From NCBI GenBank assembly GCA_003008705.1, contig PDUO01000048.1:71183-135182 (forward strand): a DNA stretch of 64,000 nt, written 5' to 3'. The DNA is from Pezicula radicicola (taxonomy: Eukaryota > Ascomycota > Leotiomycetes > Helotiales > Dermateaceae). The position numbers and the translations under genes are program-made. Shown one piece after another: positions 1 through 12,537 of this stretch (positions within the stretch are counted from its first letter, which is position 1; each line of letters opens with the position of its first letter). The notes beneath the pieces are model-generated. The model worked only from the letters and a program-made list of their open reading frames with translations, did no database searches and was not told the origin of the DNA.

Positions 1-1408
1 CTGGAGATAGAAATAAACTGAAAAAGAATACTGCAGGCTTTCCAAGTACTTTATACAGCCATCTTTTCTTCGAACTTTAAAGGCAACTTCTTCCAATCGG
101 TATCTTCGACATCTATGGTTAGAAAATATGAATAAGCGACGAGAAGTGCTTAGCGACGTCAGCTATTCATACCAAGTCTACGGCGTGATTTGCTTCTTAA
201 GCACTCGGCAAAATCAGGTAATTTGACTAAAACAAACTGAACTGTCTCTGTCTTCTGGGCAATTTTTTTATTATCTATTCTTATTTTGTGGAACATCGAG
301 GTTCTCAAAGAATTTGCTCTTGGGGCATCTACTCTGATCGCAGTAAATATAATCATTGTTGGAAGTTGGATCAGCGGTTGGAAGATTCTTCCAGTGCATA
401 TTTCGGCCCCATGCTCTGGTCCTTCAGTTTGGCTTTCCTTTATGCAAGAAACCTTGAGCGCGGTGATGCGGGTGTGCTATGCTCTGCCAGCACACGATTG
501 TAAGTTAGCCTGAAAATATTGTGAATCTAGCAGAATCGGTGGTCGTGAGTGATGAATTTGCGGACAATCAAGGTTCCAGACAACGGAATACTTTGGCTTA
601 ACCCGCCCGCTAATATTAGGGAACTACCTGAGGCTTGGACCGAGAAGAAAGACCCTTCCTAACCACTGGTTAACAGCTGCAGTTGGCTGATTGCAGGATC
701 GAACAGGTAGGCATACAGGCGGACAACATTCTAAGTACGCTAAGTTAACCCCAGCTAGCCAACGGTTACTCCATAGCTGCTTTCATTCCACGGACCGATC
801 TCGGAACAATTTTGGAACAACTGGGCTCAACTTGCTTCAGGATTTCGTCACAGTTGACACCGGTAACAAGCGTCGGTAATGAGCTTACTAGCATCTCTAA
901 CTCCAACTCCAGTTTCAACTGCCGTTGACATTGATTCTCGAGCAGCTTGCTCCAAAATGTCCTCTCTGATAGACTTATTTATTATAGGAAGCTGAACTTC
1001 TTAGGCTTAGTAACTGCCTTTACGGTTAGACAATTACATGACTGTCTCGGCCGTCTGCAACTATTACGTGAAATAATTCATTATAGATCCACATATAAAT
1101 ACATACGTAAAATTACTGCTTAAATAGATAATTCTACATACCCTAGTTCAGGTAGTAAGATACTGCCTAGGTTGGAGAAATGGAAAACAGTAGGAAAGCC
1201 ACTCCTCCGCTAAAGTTAAACTGCCTTCTAGCCGTTCTTTCGGATCTGCATCAATACCACATCACCATGACGGTTGTGAATTCTGGTCGAAAAGGAAATT
1301 CCTGAGCATGGAGAGCGCAATGAACTTAAAATAGAGACATATTTCGATAGTCCCAGTGAAAGAAGTATCTTTAATAAACCAAGAACAACTTCTCTACCTT
1401 TCGTCCCC
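1..1408. other. Gene-free stretch at the left edge
   Basis: No convincing gene is visible. The open frames here are short, overlap one another and resemble no family I know. The stretch ends at the 3' end of the P450 gene on the minus strand. Weakly AT-rich DNA around 1060-1150 may be part of an old repeat, but no unit is clear. Confidence 0.5.
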
Positions 1409-3201
1409 TCACGACTGTAGACTACGTCTCTGAATATTCACAATCAATCCATCCTGCTCCGTGAACCAACCGCCATGAACGGTCCAGTCCTTCTCAGGAT
1501 CAAAAAACGAGAACTAATTATTGTGAGCGGTGTGGGCTACACAAGCATGCAGAACGTACCTTGAATTGACGAAATAGCTGAGGAACCAACTTATGGATCT
1601 CTAGAAGGGAAATATTCTTCCCAACACAAGTACGGGCTCCATGACCGAACTGTTATGTATTAACAAAAAATTCCCGGTAGAATCAGTGAACATACGGCAA
1701 GATTTGTTCTCTCCATGAGAGATTGCTCTTCCGGTGAAGCTTCAAGCCATCTTTCAGGTCGAAAGCAGTTGGCGTCAAGCCCATAAACAGCTTTGTTCCT
1801 CCTGTACACATATGTTAGCTAGCGATTATGAAGGAATAGAAACTTACGCTGCGACCCATGGATTCATTCCAACAATTGTTCCCTCAGGGAGGAAATGACC
1901 CCCAATGGCAACACCGCCCTTTGGTACATGCCGCTCCAGGAGTTGACCTACAGCCGGATGCATTCGCAAGCCTTCCTTGATAACAGCGGTGAGGTATGGC
2001 ATTTTGTTTGCAGTCGCCCAAGTGAAAAGTTTATCTGCAATCGCATCGCTTTGGGAGTCGATCTCCTTTTGAAGCTTCTCCATGGCTTTGGGGTTTCGAA
2101 GCAGGTGGTAGATGACCTGATCAAGGGTTAGTCAGTTGATGAGTTTCAAGCGCCAGTTATGGACTTACAGAACGAAGAGCAATAGCAGTGGTATCACTTC
2201 CAGCGAAGACATTGTCAATATTCCACATTCGAACAATACGATCCGTAACCAAGTTGGGGTATTTTTTCTTTGATTCGAATGACCGCGATAGGAAGTCACG
2301 ATGAGCAGGTACAAAACCAATGTTCGGGTCAAGACGTTCCTTCATGCGATCGATCGTGAACTTGACAATCGGATGAGTGTCGATAAACATGAGAACCAAA
2401 GGGTTCTTTGTTATGAGCTTGTCGAGCCAAGGCATCTGTCCAATCTGTTGTCCATGTTAACTACAGCGTATGAGAATGGCAAGAGACTGCCCACAATTGA
2501 AGCGTATGCAATCTTGAACCGAATATCAGCCATGATACCTTGGACATCGGATCGAGTCTCCAGAAAACCCAACTTCTGTCCAAATACAATCTCACCTCTA
2601 CTTGACTTAGCGACGTCGAATGAGGTAGTTCAAGATCTACTTACACAACGTCAAAAGCGTACATTTGAAGCCACGTTCCCAGGTCGAGCTCCTCTTTCGA
2701 GTCGGCAAACTCGCCAAGCCTCTGTAGGAAAAGCTCTGTGGTGGAATCAACCAATGACTCGAATTCCACAAGGGTTGACATGCTGTATGAACTCGCAATG
2801 GGCCGCTTATACTGCGCATGGTAGTCCTCGCTAAGGGTAGTGAAAAGACTAGGAGTAAATTCGCCATGGTGCGGAAGCATAAAGAGAGTGTAGAAGGCTG
2901 TTTTTGTGAAGCCAGACTTCAAGCCATAGATTGTCGGTATGAACTCTGGATCGGAAACAGAGACGACGCTGGGGCCGATTCTTACCACCGGCGATTGGTA
3001 CTCTTCATGTAATCGTAACTGAGTCTCGTGTTGTTTTGCAAAGCTAGCATCAGCAAACCTCCATAGATTGCTAAATCCAGCAAGTTTTGGTCCTGGAATC
3101 GAGTAGAGATGTCTACGAAATTTGTTTCGGAGGAAGTGGAGTAGTCCCAAAGCCACAATGGCCGAAGCGTAGTAAACAACAAGGTCCGCTGTAGCGAGCA
3201 T
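1409..3201 (-). CDS. Cytochrome P450 monooxygenase, pisatin-demethylase-like
   Basis: A microsomal P450 of about 501 residues, so full length. It would use O2 and electrons from a P450 reductase to oxidise a small hydrophobic molecule; the substrate is unknown. Seven exons join in frame: 3201-2645, 2597-2495, 2444-2169, 2116-1848, 1801-1696, 1649-1560 and 1513-1409. Seen: an N-terminal membrane anchor (LVVYYASAIVALGLLHFL), the proline hinge YSIPGPKLAG, the I-helix motif AGSDTT, the ExxR helix KEGLRMHP, the PERW motif, and the haem loop FGHGARTCVG with its cysteine ligand. The hinge and haem loop resemble the group containing pisatin demethylases and benzoate 4-monooxygenases. The second intron has a weak GTGGGC donor, chosen because it restores the frame at IGQMPWLDKL. 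It points away from a second P450 gene at 4973. Confidence 0.9.
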
Positions 3202-3608
3202 TTTGTTTTTCGAAGACTTACTTGGCTTTGCCCATCTACTTAGAATATGGTAGCGAATGGGACTTTATATATCACGAGTGTCTTGCGAATCTATTTCATC
3301 CATTCATAGCTGAGCAATCTCCGCTTGGCCTTCCAAGTCCAGCGGATCGAGCAAGGGCGGATGAAGGCTCATACGCATGTCGAGTTCATAGCTATGAATA
3401 GTTAATTCAAGGCCTACTTAACTATAAGCTAGAAAACAAGTTATAAATAACAATAATTGCCTCTATAATAATAGAAAATATTAAGCAAGGTAGCTTTATC
3501 TATTTAATAAGAGTTGTATTTAAATAACTAAATTTAATCATGTTTTTATAGTAATAATATTTTGCCTCTAGATATAGAAGTTTATATATAAGAACTTTAT
3601 TAATAAAT

Positions 3609-3780
3609 AAGGTACCCTATTTATAAAAATATAAAATATTGAAAATATTTATAGTTGAGCGCTAATATTTATACATAGAGCGCCCTATTTTTAAAATTAT
3701 AATATTTAAAGTATTTATAGTTTACAACTAATATTTATAAGTAGGGTGCCCTATTAAAAAATCACAATATTTATACTGGG
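3609..3780. repeat. AT-rich tandem repeat, about 66-70 bp unit
   Basis: About two and a half imperfect copies of a unit that contains a g-g-t-[a/g]-c-c-c-t-a-t-t core followed by AT-rich DNA and an 'aatatttata' stretch. The core recurs near 3611, 3680 and 3747. It is non-coding. Confidence 0.6.
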
Positions 3781-3984
3781 TTCCAACAGATCCAGTAGCC
3801 AAATCGCAGAGAGAAAGAAAAATACCAGGGGGATTCTTCGGAGCATCCACTACATTTTCTGGACCCCGAAGTTCTTTAGATTTACCGACGACGAGTAGAC
3901 GGGTACTGTGGGGACCCCGCCATTTTGGACAAGCTACTGTAGGAAAGTCCGGGGTGCGGGGACACAACTACGAGCTACGAGGGT

Positions 3985-4240
3985 GCCAGTCAATAGTCAA
4001 TATCGGAAGCCCTCTGTGAGGAGATGGCGGAAGTCCTATAATATGCCAGCACACATATATTCCGAAGCCCTCCAAGGAGAGACAGCGGAAGCTGTAGACA
4101 TGTGGAAGCCATCTGTGAAGAGGTAGCGGAAGCCCTATAGTATGCAGACACGCACACAGTCGGAAGCCTCCTACAGAGATACTAAGAGACAGCGGAAGCT
4201 TGTAGGAATGTAGGTCTGCGGAAGCCCTGTGGTATGTTAT
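3985..4240. repeat. Degenerate GC-richer minisatellite, about 50-57 bp unit
   Basis: Roughly four to five degenerate copies of a unit built around the words 'cggaagcc' and 'gacagcggaag', recurring near 4002, 4058, 4104, 4160 and 4215. It stands out against the AT-rich DNA on both sides. Open frames crossing it are a by-product of the repeat. Confidence 0.6.
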
Positions 4241-4972
4241 ATGCTTCTCGAAAGAAGTCCCTACCCTAGTCTTCTCGCTCGAGGGCGTGTTAAGCGAGAA
4301 ATAGAGTTCCTTAGCAATTTCTTAGGCAAGTCTTAGCACAAAAAAATCCCGGTCTTAGGGTATTAAGTGAAGCGACGTAATTAACTCTTCGAAGTTACCT
4401 TTAAGTGTATCTTTAATATAAGTAATAGAAATTATAATAAGAATGAGAAAATCAAGTAATCTAGTATCTAATAGCTTACTTATTTTATATATTAATATAT
4501 CTAGTTCTAATTATTTAAATAAAAGATAAAACTTTAATTTTTATACTTCTTTTTATAAAATAAATTATATAATTTTACTAAGTTAGATCTTATAAAAGTA
4601 TCTATAACCTAAACTTAAAGCTTATTAGTATTTATAACTAAGTTATATAGTTTAACTAATCTACTTGCCTCTTAGCTAAATTAATTACTCGAGTAAGCGA
4701 CAGCATTGCGAAAGGTAAGTAATTCTTCGAGGATGGTCCGAAGACGTCCGGGAATCCTCCGATGATTTGCGGATCGACATACAAGGAAAGTCAAATTTTC
4801 AGGGAGAAGTCTGTTGGTAACCGCGCATTTGTACCTTATCCGAGCTTGGTGAGGAGGAGCATAGTCTAGTTGGCGGAAGAAACATATTTCGAGGAAATAA
4901 ATATTCAAGCGCTTTCGATCACTATATGATAACTGAGCCTCATTGTTTTGTGCTTCGAGTAGAGATTACAAT

Positions 4973-7023
4973 ATGACATTAGCACTTACATGCACCGTAG
5001 CCTTAATATTGGCCATCTTGTTTTTCATCATCAAATTGCTACAAACTGGTCGGAGGCTTACAGGATTGCCCCCTGGACCACCAACGATCCCAATACTAGG
5101 TAACCTCCATCTGGTCAGTGTGCTCCTTACATACTCCATGTTTCTCTACTAATGTGTGGCCGCAGATACCTGCTAGAGATGGGCATCTTCAATTTCAGAA
5201 ATGGGCTCAAGAATATGGGTATGACCTGAGGTTCTATGACTAAAAGGGATATTCTAACGAAATATAAAGCCCAGTATACTCTCTTATTCTTGGAACCAAG
5301 ACCTTTATCGTCTTGTCTTCCGACACAGCAGTTAAGGATCTTCTGGACAAAAGAAGCAACATTTATTCATCGAGACCCGATATCTTTATTGGCTCTACTC
5401 TAGCAAGTGGAGGCTTGCGAGTTCTTCTTATGGTGAGGCAATCTCCTTTTAGCTACTCCCCGTCACAAATTGCCATATGATAAGCATTGGAGTACTTTCA
5501 CAAGAATCGAAAGACAGTCTGACATATCAACGCGTCGCTCATAAATTTCCGTTCAAGAAACTGACTCATATCAGCAATATGGACCGACCTGGAGAATGAT
5601 TCATAAGATGATACACAATATCCTCAATATCAAGGCTGCCGTCACCTATGTGCCTTACCAAGATCTGGAAAATAAATTCATGTTGCTTGGACTGCTAGAT
5701 CAACCAGAGGAATTTGCAAATCATGTACGACGATATACAAACTCACTCACAACCCAAATGGTTTTTGGCTTCCGGACGCTACATATTGACGATCCCAAAT
5801 TACAACAACTGTTCCATGTCAGTATTCTCACTCTCGACGCAATATCAAACCACTTATTTTATACCAGGGATTTGAGAAATGGGCAGAAGTGACTGGGAGT
5901 TCAGCTGCGCAACTTCTAGATCTGTTCCCTATTTTCCAGAAACTTCCGAAGTTCCTCGTTCCCAACTATCGCTACGCAGAGAAACTTCACAGGGAGGAGA
6001 AGAAACTTTACGTAGGCCACTGGTTGAATGCTAAGAAGGCTATCAAAGATGGCACCGGCAAAGTGAGCTATGGTGTGAACCCCTTTAACAACATGAACCT
6101 GACTGAGCATACTTTTAGCCATGCTTTTGCGTCGACCTCCTCAAAGCACAGGAAAAAGATGGATTTTCAGATGATCTAGCCGGTTATATCAGTGGGTCTC
6201 TACTTGAGGCGGGCTCCGATACCACTGCTGCCACCCTCATTGGCTTCATTCAAGCCATGGTCGTTTTTCCTGAGGTGCAGAAGAAAGCGCAGCAGGAGAT
6301 TGACCAGGTGGTGGGATCAGACCGGTTACCTACCATGGAAGATGCACCACAGTTGCAGTACATTCGTGGGTGCGTAAAAGAAAGCATGAGATGGATGCCC
6401 ACAAATATTCTCGGAGTACCACATTCTGTCATTAAGGACGATGAGTATATAGGATACAAGATCCCAGCCGGGGCGAGCATTATCAATAATGTCTGGTAGG
6501 ACTCGCAGAATCTTTGATCTGATAGTTTAGAGCTACACTAACTCTTCACAGGACTATTCATATGGACCCAGCTCGTCATCCCGATCCACGAATCTTCAAT
6601 CCTGATCGGTATGCCAATGACCTCCTAAGTGAGTTCGAATGTGCCACGCATCCGGACGTAAGCAAGCGAGATCATTTCGTCTTTGGTGCAGGCCGACGGG
6701 TGTGTCAGGGCATGCATATTGCAGAACGGTCCCTGTTCTTGGGCATTTCACGAATGCTATGGGCATTTGACTTTCGGAGAGCTCAAGACTCCCAGGGTAA
6801 CTTGATCACCCCAGATATTGACAAGTTAACACAAGGACTTTTCGTCTTACCAGAGCCATTCCCAGCTGTTATTAAAGCAAGGAGTGAGCATCATGCGGAC
6901 TTGATAAGGAGCAATTGGCGGGAATGTGAGGAAACTCTGTTAGACCCAGAGACATCACAATGGAAGAAGGTACCTGAAGGAATGGTATTTAGTACGTATA
7001 CTGCAAGCAAAGAGGAGGACTAA
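4973..7023 (+). CDS. Cytochrome P450 monooxygenase, OrdA/CYP64-like group
   Basis: A full-length P450 of about 547 residues. Seven exons join in frame: 4973-5113, 5166-5218, 5270-5432, 5575-5817, 5868-6062, 6119-6495 and 6552-7023. Seen: an N-terminal anchor (LTCTVALILAILFFIIKLL), the hinge LPPGPPTIPILGN, the I-helix motif AGSDTT, the ExxR helix KESMRW, the FNPDRY motif and the haem loop FGAGRRVCQG. The hinge and haem loop match the P450s that include O-methylsterigmatocystin oxidoreductase, which oxidise fungal secondary metabolites; the actual substrate cannot be read here. The start is the first ATG just before the anchor; an in-frame TTG at 4943 is not needed. The C-terminal tail of about 40 residues after the usual PEPFPAVIK end is longer than in most relatives. 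It runs toward the regulator ending at 7643. Confidence 0.9.
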
Positions 7024-7642
7024 GTTGGACCAATGTATGTATTTCATTTGAATAGTTCTTTCTGTCCATTATTTCAAATTTCTCCTCTTTAGTGGAGTTG
7101 ATATGACGAGGCAAGTCGGGACAACCCTCCCGTCGGAGACATGATGGAGGCTCGGTTTGATCATGGCCCATGATAGCGAGTTCATATCCAATTGAATGAA
7201 TGCTTTTCTTGCCTTTCCAGAGATGCATGAGACACATGACATCTTAGAAAACTACGCAACGTTGGGGAGTAAATTGATCCGTCTCAAAAACTATTTAGAT
7301 CCAAACAGTACCGAAATTTCCTAAGATCATTTACAAGACAAGTGGGCATGCTCATTCCCAAGAATACAGCAAGCCCCTGTAGGTCCTTATTGATTATACA
7401 TGAGTCGGGACCTGGAACAGACCCGGATCTATAGATATTCGACGCCATGATAGGTGGTGCAATTGCGGTTTGCTTTACATCATTATTCCACATTGAACAC
7501 AGCACCAGGCAAAAAAATCTATATCAAATAGTAAGCTCACATAGGGATGTAGTATAGACGTTAGTATTCCAGAGTGTGACAAACTAGGAGATTCGCTTCC
7601 TGAGGTAATAGCTCCTCGGATTACACATACCAAGCACAGCCC
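7024..7642. other. Intergenic stretch between convergent genes
   Basis: This is the space between the 3' ends of the P450 gene and the regulator gene. It should hold both terminators and 3' untranslated regions. I see no gene or repeat in it. Confidence 0.5.
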
Positions 7643-10471
7643 TCAGCGTGACATATATGAGCCCGAAAGCATTTCGTCCAAATAGTTTGACAAGTCGACA
7701 TTAGGTGTCGAGAGATCATGAGAGAACGTCCAGGTATCCAGGAAGTTTGGAGACATAACATACTGAGTCTCCGTTGACGAAGCATATGGAACCAAATTCC
7801 CCTGACTCCGAATTGAGTTGGGCAGCATGCTCTGCGCCATTGTCGGTAGTGGTTGCAAGGGCGAAGCAGTGCTCATAGGATTCAACATCAGTGTGTTCGA
7901 TCCCTGACAAGATGAGTGACTATCTTGGTGTGACTGCTGCGGATGCTGAGCTGTTCTGAGGTCCACCATAAATGTTTCTGGACTAGACTTGGTCAAGTCT
8001 GCAGAGAGACTATTATTTTGAGCGCTGTCTACAGGTCTTGAGCAGGTTCGAAAGTTTGGAGATTCAACACAGGATTGCGGAGCACTGTCGTTCCATGAAT
8101 TGGTCTTGCCTGAAGTATTCGATCGCTAGTCTTCATATTTCGGATCCACGAGAAGTTTAAGACCCATGCTTACCATTTGGACCAGACTTGTCCAGGTTCG
8201 AATCTTCAGCTCCCCTCCTTCCAATAGAAACACTACGTTCATTTTCTTTCCGTAACTTCATGCCTGGCATATTGTCTCCGGCATCCTGCAAGCCCTCACA
8301 CCCCGTTTCTCCGCTTTGTAGCTCTTCTTGAAGGTTTTCCAATTCGTCCTCGACGACTTCCAAATTCTTTTGGAGTGCTGTTGACATGCCCCAGTAGCTT
8401 ACAAACCTATTATAGCTCATAGACAGCAATTCAAAATTGGAGCTAATCAAGTCTTTGTCTGAAGAGGCGAGCTCTCGATATACTAATTGGACTGCTCCCG
8501 CAAGCCAAACTGTGTTTGCTAGGAATGGATTCACATACTTGTAATAGTACTCGGAACTTCTCCGTACGATGGCCACAATCTCATCTGCAGCTTCAGAGTA
8601 CTGCTCAAGTGCTGTAGTCTCTGGCGTAGTTGACGGCATACTACCCAGGTCATTTTGAAACGTACTGCCCTCAAAATGGCCTCTCGAGTAGTCAGACTCT
8701 GTGAACATAGAAGGCCGTTTTATCCCGACCCGGAAAATAAAATACTTGTATATCATGAGTTTTGTCAGTTGAGCCATAAGATGAATGCTAAATATTGAAC
8801 TATGTAGCAGCCGTCGGGACAAAGCAGATTGTTGGTCGACCGCCCGTGTCCCAAAGTCAAGATATTGATTGTGATACCTCAATGACTGGGGCAACGATAT
8901 GACAGTGCAATGAAGAGAATTGAGCACCGTACATAGCCGGGTTAGGGCCTCTTTGACGCCAGCGTTCTCCCGTCTTCGTCGAATATCACGGTGATCGTTA
9001 CTAGTCTTCGCGCTGTGCTGGTTTGTCGAACTTATTTTCTTATTGATACCGATAGGACTTGAGATCTTCTGCGCGTCTTTCATGAGAGAGTTAATAAGAA
9101 TGAACCATGCTTTTGGCGACTGGTTTCCTGTAGCCTCCAAGGATTTGCGCCGGTCGATGAGGTTTGGTTCTAATATGCAACTGTGCTGTGGTTCTCCTCG
9201 AAACCATTTCTCGTCTTCAGCAGGCAGGAACGTCTCGTTCTGAGACCAGTCGATGCCAGTGGGACAACGACGAATCACACTCGCAAACACATCCATCTCC
9301 CAGATCGCCCACCATACTCGGCGTCGCTCTTCGTCATCACACCACTGACTGGAATCAACTTGGTTGTCTTCTGGACTCCTGCCGGCATCTATCAAATGGA
9401 GATTCAACTCATACGCGCTCTTGATACAAAGCCCAAGATACCTCCATGCCCTTCCACGGACGCCTTGAATCAGCAACCAATGGGTCAAGAGAACCAAAGC
9501 TTGTAGCAGCGGCAGAGACAATGGGTCATCCTCACATTCATTGATAGCAAGATCAACGCATTTCATGGCCAAGTCGCCTAGGTGTGAACTTGAAAGTGGT
9601 TCTTGCTCGCCTGGATTGCCACTACCTTCTGGGGTAGATGAAGCACCAGGCAAATCGCAGTGTTTCGTAGCAAACGCCAGCATTGCTGCGAGAAGGGCCT
9701 TACTCTGTGTCGCGGTGCGAACCGCATCCAATATGGCACGAATGTCGTGCTGTCGAAACAGTTGGAAGGAGGTAAATGTCTCGAAGTAGCGCTTGATCCT
9801 ATGAGGAATTTAGCACCCCGGCGCCATTATTTATTGAGACCAGGCTCGTAGAGGACATTCGGTAGATGATTCGCATGAGTCTTGTGCGACCATAAGCAGT
9901 TGAAGGGAACATTGGTAGACTCACAGTTGATTCAGGTGGTCAGGGTTCAAGCCGAGAGAAAGGCAGCTCAAGAGGACAATATTTTCCTGCTGGTCGGCGT
10001 TCAGAGCCGGGGATGACGAATCACTTAGTTTCTCTGGGGAGCACGATTCGTGGGAAGGATGGATTATGAAAGATAGGCTCTGAATATCCTTCGGCCGTCT
10101 CCTTGGGGAACTCGATACTATTGAAACTACTGATGGCGAAGACATCCTCCTGCGGCTCTCATGGTGCTGATATTGCTCCGGGTCATCTATGATATCGCAG
10201 CTGTCAGCCAACATCTTTGAGAGATTCGACTAAACTGATTAGGGAGGAGCTTACGTCGAGCTTGCCTTTTTCGCGGGATCTTACTACCCATTGGGGGACC
10301 TGGTTTCAACACTTTCGAAGGATATTCGCATCGTTGCGATGTTTGCTTGCATGAAGTACAGTGTGGAATTTCTCTGTCGCACTTAACCTTCCGTCTCCGG
10401 CAAACGTGACAGGCAGTGATCGATCTTCTCACTCCTAGTTCTGTCTCCGTAGTGATAGTAGTGTCAGGCAT
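7643..10471 (-). CDS. Zn2Cys6 transcription factor with fungal-specific TF domain
   Basis: A nuclear regulator of about 856 residues. Four exons join in frame: 10471-10255, 10186-9925, 9798-8174 and 8109-7643. The binuclear zinc cluster is at residues 21-48 (CHVCRRRKVKC with the other three cysteines at 38, 41 and 48), preceded by only 20 residues. The middle region carries the fungal-specific transcription factor domain: the stretch around ALVLLTHWLLIQGVRGRAW and the typical DEERRRVWWAIWEMD motif. The C-terminal exon is rich in Gln, Ser, Pro and Thr, as in activation regions. The end of exon 1 was paired with an acceptor inside an overlapping open frame, since this is the only choice that keeps the frame. 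It lies beside two P450 genes and may control them, but that is inference. Confidence 0.88.
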
Positions 10472-11456
10472 TTGGGAATTAGAATAAGACGAGGCACAAG
10501 TTCCCTAGAGACTCTTTTTTCTCACCTTTAACGGATGCAACCTCATGTCAAGGGAAGAGCGGGGGAAATGTAGAAGGATATCCCAGGCGCCGCCTCGCAG
10601 CTACCTCAGCGATACCGTACCATATTACCGAGAGGTAACTGAAGGGAGGTAGGTACCTTGACTGACTTAGTACACCTTTCTGGCTTACCACCTTTTCTCT
10701 CAATCGCACAGAGCACTTAAATTACCTTGCGTAAAAAGGTGAATCTCAGTGACCTTACATAGAAAAATACAGAGGGGTGTCCCCTATGAACCCTTCCCAT
10801 GTATACCACAGTACTGTACTTGTACAAATTATGTACAGTAGTACGAAAGTACCCCAGAAAGCGGGAATTTTAGACGATATCCAGGGGAAAAGGCGGGGCA
10901 ATTGCCTCTGCATTGGCCTTCTAGAATAAAAAAGCTAGGTACTTTACTTGCGTACTTCCGTGCTACAGTAGTATATGCCCCCGCAAGTGGAGAGCGGTAG
11001 CCACAAACTCTATTGTCTCCTGCTGAACAACGCCCCTAAGTAGTATGGCTCTAAGTCTACTGTAGGGCTGAAGCCGCAGGTCTTGACGGAGGATTGACGA
11101 CGGCCGATGGCGTCGGTATAACTTCGCTCTAACTTCAATACTGTACTATACAGTATGTCACTAAGGTTGCAGAAGAGCAAACCTGTGGACCTCTAAGCTG
11201 GGTAAGGACAACTGGTGCTATCTAAGATAATAGATAAGGTAGCATATCGCCAATGATATCTGACCCTAATAATACGAATACGAGCTTGGTGGGTGCTGCT
11301 GATCATTCTCTCGTCTGACGTCGACAATAATACATTGTACAGTACACTACGTCATGTCTTCATATTTCTCTATTCTCCTCCGCCAACGATGGTCTAGAAG
11401 TACTGTACACACTCAAGGCGATAACGCCACAGAACGCCTCCAACCGAGCAACGAGG
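10472..11456. other. Intergenic region rich in GTAC-type palindromes
   Basis: This holds the promoter of the regulator gene at its left end. Words such as gtactgtac, tgtacagta and tacagtacac recur many times between about 10800 and 11410. No gene is visible. Confidence 0.5.
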
Positions 11457-12537
11457 ATGCGAACAGACGAGGTCCTCGCAGAATGGGTTTATGGGGTGGA
11501 TAAGAACTTCAAGGGGCCCGATGGAACATCAGCACAGTGGGCAGAGGGGCAGCCAGCTACTTGGGGTGGGGAAACGAAGAAGATTAAGCTCGAATCTAAG
11601 ACGAACTTGGCGGCAATCGCAGCCGACCCATGCGGTACTCTACTTGCTGCTGCGCATGGGAAGGAGATCAAAATATACTCGATTGCCACTAGCGACTTGC
11701 TGGAGACACTAGTTGGACATACAGAAGACGTTCGCAAAATTGCATCCTCCCCCCGCGTCGAGCGCTGCGGATTTACATTGGCATCAAAGCTCCACCCAAC
11801 TCCGAGGAACAAATAATATGGTCATTGTGTGGGAATCGGACGCTTCTGGCCAAGATATTCATCCTCCATCTGCACAACCAGCAGTCGAGGCGTTGACAGA
11901 CAAGGCATCAGAGCGGTCATGAAAGAGCTGGTAAGATTACAACATGGGTGGACAGACGGAGAAAAGGCCGTAAGAAATTTGAAGGACGGATTCCAGTAGA
12001 CTATAACCATGACTTGCCTTGAGCACAGCTCTTCCCATGGAAATCCTCTAGGTGGTAATTTCTTTAGCTTGGGGTCCGATCCTTTCGATTCCACTGGCAA
12101 AGGACTCTTCTTCAAAACCAATAATACTTCGACCCAACAGGACATGCGACCAACAGATGAGCTTCCATGTATTAACGTCTGGAATATTAAAGCTCAAAGA
12201 ACCGAGATCGAGTGGCGTGGACACACCATGCTATTATGTGGGTAGCAAGCAGCCCCAATGGCAAGCACATAGCATAGCCTCTGCAACCTGGATCAGACGA
12301 TTTGTGTATGGGACCTTGAAAACGGGAGTGTAAGTTTACATTAGGAGCATTTGGGGGCCAAATATGGGCTGGGCATCGAATCAGCAAAGACGATGTCGTA
12401 ATAAGTGATACAGGAGAGAGCCTTTGTTGGATAGGTGAGAAGAACATGCTCATTTTGGAGCCTTGCAACAGCCTGAAACTTTGGCTCCACGTCAATCACA
12501 TTCTCCAATTATCGTTTCCAGGCCAATTGGCCAACTA
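11457..12537 (+). pseudogene. WD40-repeat protein, decayed
   Basis: The first frame (11457-11816) reads MRTDEVLAEWVYGV..., then WD40-like text: AADPCGTLLAAAHGKEIKIY and LLETLVGHTEDVRKIASSP. After that the blade-like text continues only by changing frame: NNMVIVWESD near 11814, INVWNIKAQ and WRGHT near 12173-12225, then SSPNGKHIA and CVWDLENGS across two more frame changes to about 12340, and finally an open run to the stop near 12537. Single-base indels at several points and an internal TAG explain this better than introns, because GT...AG pairs do not restore the frame. WD40 proteins are scaffolds built of beta-propeller blades. A heavily spliced live gene is the less likely alternative. Confidence 0.65.

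Larger units (their letters stand above)
3202..4972. other. AT-rich repeat block between two divergent P450 genes
   Basis: This stretch separates the two P450 start codons. Two very AT-rich islands (about 3420-3780 and 4380-4680) frame a higher-GC minisatellite-like part (about 3985-4240). No open frame of note exists. The composition looks like old transposon DNA altered by C-to-T change. Promoters of both P450 genes must lie at its two ends, roughly 3202-3400 and 4690-4970. Confidence 0.6.

Noticed and set aside
2301..2834. 177-codon plus-strand frame
   Set aside because: It lies opposite the P450 exons at 1409-3201, which carry the AGSDTT and haem motifs.
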